A stretch of DNA of 9,880 nt from Pseudomonadota bacterium (GTDB lineage: Bacteria; Pseudomonadota; Gammaproteobacteria; Pseudomonadales; UBA5518): assembly GCA_022705125.1 (NCBI GenBank), contig JAKJFB010000079.1, positions 1 to 9,880 of the forward strand, read 5' to 3'. The notes under the pieces were generated by a model. That model saw only the letters and a program-made list of their open reading frames with translations. It did not search any database and was not told the DNA's origin. The position numbers were made by a program, and so were the translations under genes. Below are positions 6,586 to 9,880 of the stretch, piece after piece. How positions within the stretch are numbered: position 1 is the stretch's first letter; each line of letters starts with the position of its first letter.

Positions 6586-7678
6586 GAGCGGCCCCTGGCC
6601 GCGATATCGCGCCCATCCTGCTCCGCCAGCTGCAGCGGCGATACGGAGTAATGCGCCGCCGCCGCGTTCAGGTCCTGCCACGCGAGGGCAAAGGGATCCT
6701 CGCGCTGCAGCGCGTTCATGCCGGCCAGCGGCACCAGATCGCCGACGGCCGTGACCAGGCCGCGCACGCGCCGCACGCAGGCCACCGTGCGCGCCGCCCC
6801 GACATGCGGGGCCGGGCGGATTCCTGCCAGCGCCTCTTCCCAGACCTCGGCAGCCTGCGCGTGCTGTTCGCGGGCCGCGTTCGCGACCACGTCGCGCGCG
6901 CGGGGCAGGGCCGCCTGGACGAGGTCGAGTCCGAGCAACGCAACCGTGCTGCCGGGTGCGCATTTCGATCCCGCGAGCGCCGCGAATTCCTCGCAGGCGC
7001 GCCGCGCGATGCCGAGCGCGACCGCGCTCACCGGCAACTCGGTCAGTGTCGCGAACGCAAGGCGGTACAACGGTCCGTTTTCCAGCACCGGGTCCGTGAA
7101 CACGGAAAAGCTCATCTCCTCCGGCACAAAGACGTCGCGCACCACGATATCGTGACTGCCGGTGGCGCGCAGGCCGCTGCTGTCCCAGGTGCGGTGGATC
7201 TTTACATCCGCCGGCGCGAAAGCCATCGCGCGAATCAACGGCGCCGGATTGCTGCCGGGCTCCGTCACCCGGCAGTTGGCCGTGAACACGCTGGCGTGAT
7301 CGGCGCCGCTCGCGTAGCGCCAGCGTCCCGTGACGCGGAAGCCCCCCGGCACGCGCGCGGCGCTGCCGTTCGGCGCCCCCGAGCCGGCCACCAACGCGTC
7401 GGCTGCGCCGAACAGGCGCCGATCATCACGGCCCAGCCGGTCGAGCCGTCGAGCTGCGCCACGGCTTCGTGGATGGCCAGTGCCGCCGGCAGCGACATCT
7501 CGAGGCCACCGTAACGGCGCGGGATCCACAACCGGAACAGACCGAGCCGGAGCAGTTGCTCCACCACCGGCGCGGGCAGGCGCGCCGCACGCCGGCCCGC
7601 GGGCATTTGCGCGCGCAGCAGCGGTTCGAGCCGCGTGATCGCCGCCAGCATCGCGCTCAGGGTGGGGGGCTCGGTCAT
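6483..7678 (-). pseudogene. Frameshifted acyl-CoA dehydrogenase-like flavoprotein (HsaA/flavin monooxygenase type)
   Basis: Remnant of an acyl-CoA-dehydrogenase-fold flavoprotein, closest by pattern to flavin-dependent monooxygenases such as HsaA, which hydroxylate aromatic or steroid intermediates with reduced flavin. The ATG at 7678 overlaps the kinase stop (ATGA). Residues 1 to about 87 (GLFRLWIPRRYGGLE, then DGSTGWAVMIG) are read in one frame, which stops at 7265 after 137 residues of mostly nonsense. The rest is in the next frame: LFGAADALVAGSG, GGFRVTGRWRYASGADH, DSSGLRATGSHDIVVRDVFVP, and a C-terminal helix with WQDLNAAAAHYSVSP. The frames meet at about 7421-7413. Relative to family members roughly 15 residues appear to be missing there, implying a deletion of 3n+1 bases. 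Joined, the product would be about 398 residues, close to the family length. The frame then passes through the REP element and ends at 6483, antisense to the AI-2E gene; the native end was probably near 6606. The family call is good; the substrate is unknown. A sequencing or assembly error at the junction is not excluded. Confidence 0.8.
6582..6605 (+). repeat. REP element (repetitive extragenic palindrome) with GTAG head
   Basis: The unit begins with the tetranucleotide GTAG (6582-6585). The arm GCGGCC (6588-6593), loop CCT and arm GGCCGC (6597-6602) follow, then GAT. The GTAG-GAGCGG...CCGCGAT layout is the one known for Pseudomonas and Xanthomonas-type REP sequences, which are mobilised by RAYT (TnpA-REP) transposases. 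It sits between two convergent genes, a favoured REP position. Its TAG is the stop codon of the AI-2E gene. On the other strand it is read as part of the flavoprotein's C-terminal tail (IAARGRSYD). A possible worn inverted partner (ATCGCG at 6606-6611, GCTCC at 6620-6624) is doubtful, because that stretch also reads as normal flavoprotein code. No T-tract follows, so it is not a classical terminator, although such palindromes can protect or stop transcripts. No other copy was seen in the window. Confidence 0.75.
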
Positions 7679-9057
7679 GAGTTGGCGTTGTCCGGTGTCG
7701 CTGTGCGATTCACGCCCCGGACGGGCCGTTGCGTCCCCGGGAAGCTGACGGTCACGGCGAAGCCGCCCAGTTCCGGTGAACGCCCGAAATGGAGCTCCGC
7801 ACCATAGGAAGAGGCAATGCTGTCGACGATCGCGAGCCCCAGACCATGGCCTTCGGTCGCCTCGTCCAGCCGCACGCCGCGTCGTGCGATCCGCTCCAGG
7901 TCCCCGGGTGAGCAGCCGGGGCCGTCGTCCTCCACGCTCAGCGCCAGCGCGCCGCCGTCGTGCACCGTGACGCGCACGCGCGAGCGCGCCCACTTGCAGG
8001 CGTTGTCGAGCAGGTTGCCGCACATTTCCATGAAATCCTCCCGGTCGCCGCTGAATGCCGCCTCCGGGTCGATGCGGCAGGCAATGTCGAGGTTGCGCTC
8101 GCGATGGAGCTTGCCCATCGTCTGCGCCAGCGCGTCGATTTCCTTCGCGACGGCCACCGGTGCGCCCGTGCTTCGCCCGCCCGCGACGCGGGCACGCCGC
8201 AGTTCCCGGTCGATGCGGCTGCGCAGGATGCTCACCTGCTCCGCCATCTGCCGGGCGAGCTCCGGGTCGCGCTGGAACTGATCGTCGTCGGCCATGTGCT
8301 GCAGCACGGTGAGGGGCGTCTTCAGCGCGTGTGCCAGGTTGCCGAGCGCCTCGCGCGAGCGCTGCAGGCGCCGCGTCAGCAGGGCCAGCAGGCGATTGAT
8401 CTCCTGCACCAGCGGCAGCACCTCGGCGGGCACGCGTTCGCCCAGCTGGGTGATTTCGCCGCGCTCGAGGCGGCCCACGTCGGCTTTCACCCGCCGCAGG
8501 GTGCCGAACGCCAGGCGCACGATTGCGACCTGCAGCGCGACCAGCAGCGCGAACATCAGCACCGAGACCCGCGAATAATGCGTCATCAGGCGCTCGAACT
8601 GCGACCGGACGGGATTCAGGTCGGCGGCGACGCCGATGGTGAGCTGGCGCCCGGCGAACTCGTAGCCGACCGCGCTGATCAGCAGGTCCTGCTCGTGCGG
8701 GCCGGCCACGTGCGTGACGCGCCGGCGCCCGCGATTTACCGTGGGGACGGCCAGGCTCTCGCCGTCCAGCGACGGCGAACGCAGCACGGTGCCGTCATCG
8801 ACGAGGATCTGGAAATACCGGCCGGAACCCGGGCGCAGGAACGGGGGGTCGAAGTGGGTCAGCGCCAGTCTGGTTTCACCGCTGGGCAGGACGGTCAGCG
8901 AACCGAAAATCTCCTCGGCGTCGTGGGTGAGCTCGTGGGCGATGTACTCGACGATCATCGCATCGAACTCGATGCGGAACATCGACCACTGCACGCCGAA
9001 TACCGCGGCCAGGCTCAGCACGAGTCCCGCTACCAATGGCGCGAGCAGCGAACGCAT
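7675..9057 (-). CDS. Sensor histidine kinase, PhoQ-like class
   Basis: Inner-membrane sensor kinase that should phosphorylate the response regulator encoded just upstream. The ATG at 9057 overlaps the regulator's stop as TGATG; the 460-residue length is typical. TM1 is at about 3-22, a periplasmic sensor domain at about 23-163, and TM2 at about 164-184. A HAMP-like linker leads to the dimerisation helix carrying the phospho-acceptor His243 (NLAHALKTPL). The ATP-binding domain shows the N box with Asn352 (GNLLDNACKWA), the G1 box (VEDDGPG) and the G2 box (GHGLGLAIV), so all catalytic motifs are intact. The sensor domain has a GRYFQILVDDGTVLRSPSL stretch, seen in many kinases of this class, and no recognised ligand-binding motif. 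PhoQ is a likeness of the kinase core; Mg2+ or peptide sensing is not shown. Its last bases overlap the start of the broken flavoprotein gene. Confidence 0.93.
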   Translation of the reverse strand: MRSLLAPLVAGLVLSLAAVFGVQWSMFRIEFDAMIVEYIAHELTHDAEEIFGSLTVLPSGETRLALTHFDPPFLRPGSGRYFQILVDDGTVLRSPSLDGESLAVPTVNRGRRRVTHVAGPHEQDLLISAVGYEFAGRQLTIGVAADLNPVRSQFERLMTHYSRVSVLMFALLVALQVAIVRLAFGTLRRVKADVGRLERGEITQLGERVPAEVLPLVQEINRLLALLTRRLQRSREALGNLAHALKTPLTVLQHMADDDQFQRDPELARQMAEQVSILRSRIDRELRRARVAGGRSTGAPVAVAKEIDALAQTMGKLHRERNLDIACRIDPEAAFSGDREDFMEMCGNLLDNACKWARSRVRVTVHDGGALALSVEDDGPGCSPGDLERIARRGVRLDEATEGHGLGLAIVDSIASSYGAELHFGRSPELGGFAVTVSFPGTQRPVRGVNRTATPDNANS

Positions 9058-9719
9058 CAGGCCGGGGCTCCGAACACGTAGCCCTGCCCGCGCCGGGTCG
9101 TTATGCAGTCGGCGCCGAGCTTGCCGCGCAGGCGGTTGACGTGCACCTCGATGACGTTGCTCTCGGGGTCGGCGTCGCTGGCGTAGAGATGTTCGGCCAG
9201 GTGCGACTTCGACAGCACCTGGCCCGGATGCAGCATGAAATAGCGCAGCAGCCGGAATTCGATCCCGGACAGCGCAATCTCCCGCTCGCCGCGGAGCGCC
9301 ACCTGGCGCGTCTCGTCGAGCGTGAGGCCTTCGGCGCTCACCACGCCCGCGGGCTGGGCGTGCGCGCGCCGGATCAGCGCCCCGAGGCGCGCGAGGAGTT
9401 CCTCGACATGGAAGGGTTTGGCCACGTAGTCGTCGGCACCGGCGTTGAAGCCCTCGACCTTCTCGTGCCAGGCGTCGCGCGCGGTGAGGATCAGCACGGG
9501 CAGCGCGATGCCCTGCCGGCGCCAGTTGCGCAGCACCTCCAGGCCCGGGCGCTGCGGCAGGCCGAGGTCGAGGATCGCGGCGTCGTAGGGCCACTCGGTG
9601 CCGAGGTGCTCGGCGTCGATGCCGTTGTCCGCCACGTCCACGGCATAGCCGCGGCGCTTCAGGTCGGTCCTGAGCCGCTCGCTCAGCCGCTTGTCGTCCT
9701 CCGCCAGCAGAATCTTCAC
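9057..9719 (-). CDS. OmpR/PhoP-family response regulator transcription factor
   Basis: Cytosolic DNA-binding regulator, partner of the adjacent kinase. The GTG at 9719 is chosen because GAGGG lies 6 bases upstream and the protein then begins VKILLAEDD, the normal first strand of a receiver domain. This gives 220 residues, the usual size; an in-frame ATG at 9749 would add 10 residues without family support. The receiver domain (about 1-115) has the acidic pair Asp8-Asp9, phospho-acceptor Asp51 (ILDLGLP), Thr79 and Lys101 (AKPF), so it should be phosphorylatable. The C-terminal winged helix (about 125-220) shows LSGIEFRLLRYFMLHPGQVLSK, the recognition-helix stretch SNVIEVHVNRLRGKL and the closing TRRGQGYVF. 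The receiver stretch RDAWHEKVEGFNAGADDY is typical of PhoP-like regulators. It is the first gene of the minus-strand operon. Its targets are unknown; the convergent transport operon is a candidate by location only. Confidence 0.93.
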   Translation of the reverse strand: MKILLAEDDKRLSERLRTDLKRRGYAVDVADNGIDAEHLGTEWPYDAAILDLGLPQRPGLEVLRNWRRQGIALPVLILTARDAWHEKVEGFNAGADDYVAKPFHVEELLARLGALIRRAHAQPAGVVSAEGLTLDETRQVALRGEREIALSGIEFRLLRYFMLHPGQVLSKSHLAEHLYASDADPESNVIEVHVNRLRGKLGADCITTRRGQGYVFGAPA

Positions 9720-9725
9720 GTCGTG

Positions 9726-9730
9726 CCCTC
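9726..9730 (-). promoter_or_regulatory. Ribosome binding site that fixes the GTG start of the response regulator
   Basis: Read on the minus strand this is GAGGG, 6 bases before the GTG at 9719. It supports the GTG over the upstream in-frame ATG codons. Confidence 0.6.
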
Positions 9731-9744
9731 GTGCGATCCCCGCC

Positions 9745-9773
9745 AGCATAGCCCAACTGCGGCGACCGGCCGA
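9745..9773 (-). promoter_or_regulatory. Weak candidate promoter for the two-component operon
   Basis: On the minus strand, TATGCT (9750-9745) resembles a -10 box (4 of 6 matches). The hexamer 17 bases upstream, TCGGCC, matches a -35 box only 3 of 6. Transcription would begin near 9737 and give a short leader holding the GAGGG site. The rest of the gene-free stretch to 9880 shows no clear operator repeats, other gene or RNA. The regulator may need an activator or a different sigma factor. Confidence 0.2.
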
Positions 9774-9880
9774 CGCAGGCCAGGCACTGCGATGTCGACC
9801 ATGGCGCCCCATGCGGCGTGGTTGCGCGTGGCGCATCGGGCCACAACAATGCCGGCTCGGTTGGGAGCGCGAGGAATGCT

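Noticed and set aside
6588..6602. Rho-independent terminator after the AI-2E gene
   Set aside because: The stem is short and has no T-run on either strand; the GTAG head makes a REP element the better reading.
5221..6963. 580-codon open frame on the minus strand spanning three genes
   Set aside because: It crosses the pump, AI-2E and flavoprotein genes with Arg/His/Gln-rich sequence, no membrane segments and no domain.
7408..7424. Programmed ribosomal frameshifting in the flavoprotein gene
   Set aside because: There is no slippery heptamer at the junction, and sequence expected in the family appears to be missing there, which frameshifting would not explain.
9800..9813. CATGG/CCATG inverted repeat upstream of the two-component operon as an operator
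   Set aside because: The stem has only five pairs and no second copy, and it lies about 50 bases upstream of a weak candidate promoter. Chance is a sufficient explanation.
9720..9836. N-terminal extension of the response regulator using upstream ATG codons
   Set aside because: The extra residues have no counterpart in the family, and the GTG at 9719 has a good ribosome binding site.

Overview
The window is high-GC DNA, densely packed with genes. It most likely comes from a gammaproteobacterium. Three things point that way: an MscM/MscK-type mechanosensitive channel, a PhoP/PhoQ-style two-component system, and a single REP element with a GTAG head (the class known from Pseudomonas, Xanthomonas and Stenotrophomonas relatives). 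I cannot name a genus. There are no RNA genes, CRISPR arrays, insertion sequences or phage genes that I can support.

Plus strand, 1-6585: an envelope and transport operon. It starts inside a mechanosensitive channel gene (MscS superfamily, cut by the window edge). An ATGA overlap leads into an RND periplasmic adaptor (941-2149), followed 4 bases later by an RND inner-membrane pump (2154-5312). After a 31-base gap that folds into a hairpin comes an AI-2E/PerM-family membrane protein (5344-6585). The adaptor and pump should form two parts of a tripartite exporter. No outer-membrane channel gene is present here, so a TolC-like partner would have to be encoded elsewhere.

Minus strand, 9719 down to about 6483: a signalling operon. 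An OmpR-family response regulator (9719-9057) overlaps a sensor histidine kinase (9057-7675) by one base (TGATG). The kinase overlaps an acyl-CoA-dehydrogenase-like flavoprotein gene by ATGA. The flavoprotein gene is broken: its N-terminal part (residues 1 to about 87) and the rest lie in different frames, with the junction near 7421-7413. The gene also runs through the REP element and antisense to the end of the AI-2E gene.

The two operons converge at 6483-6605. The REP palindrome sits exactly there, and its GTAG head supplies the TAG stop codon of the AI-2E gene. The most interesting points are this REP-shaped junction and the decaying flavoprotein gene, then the RBS-covering hairpin at 5313-5335 and two substitutions at usually conserved sites in the channel and the pump. 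I did not find a clearly new biological system.
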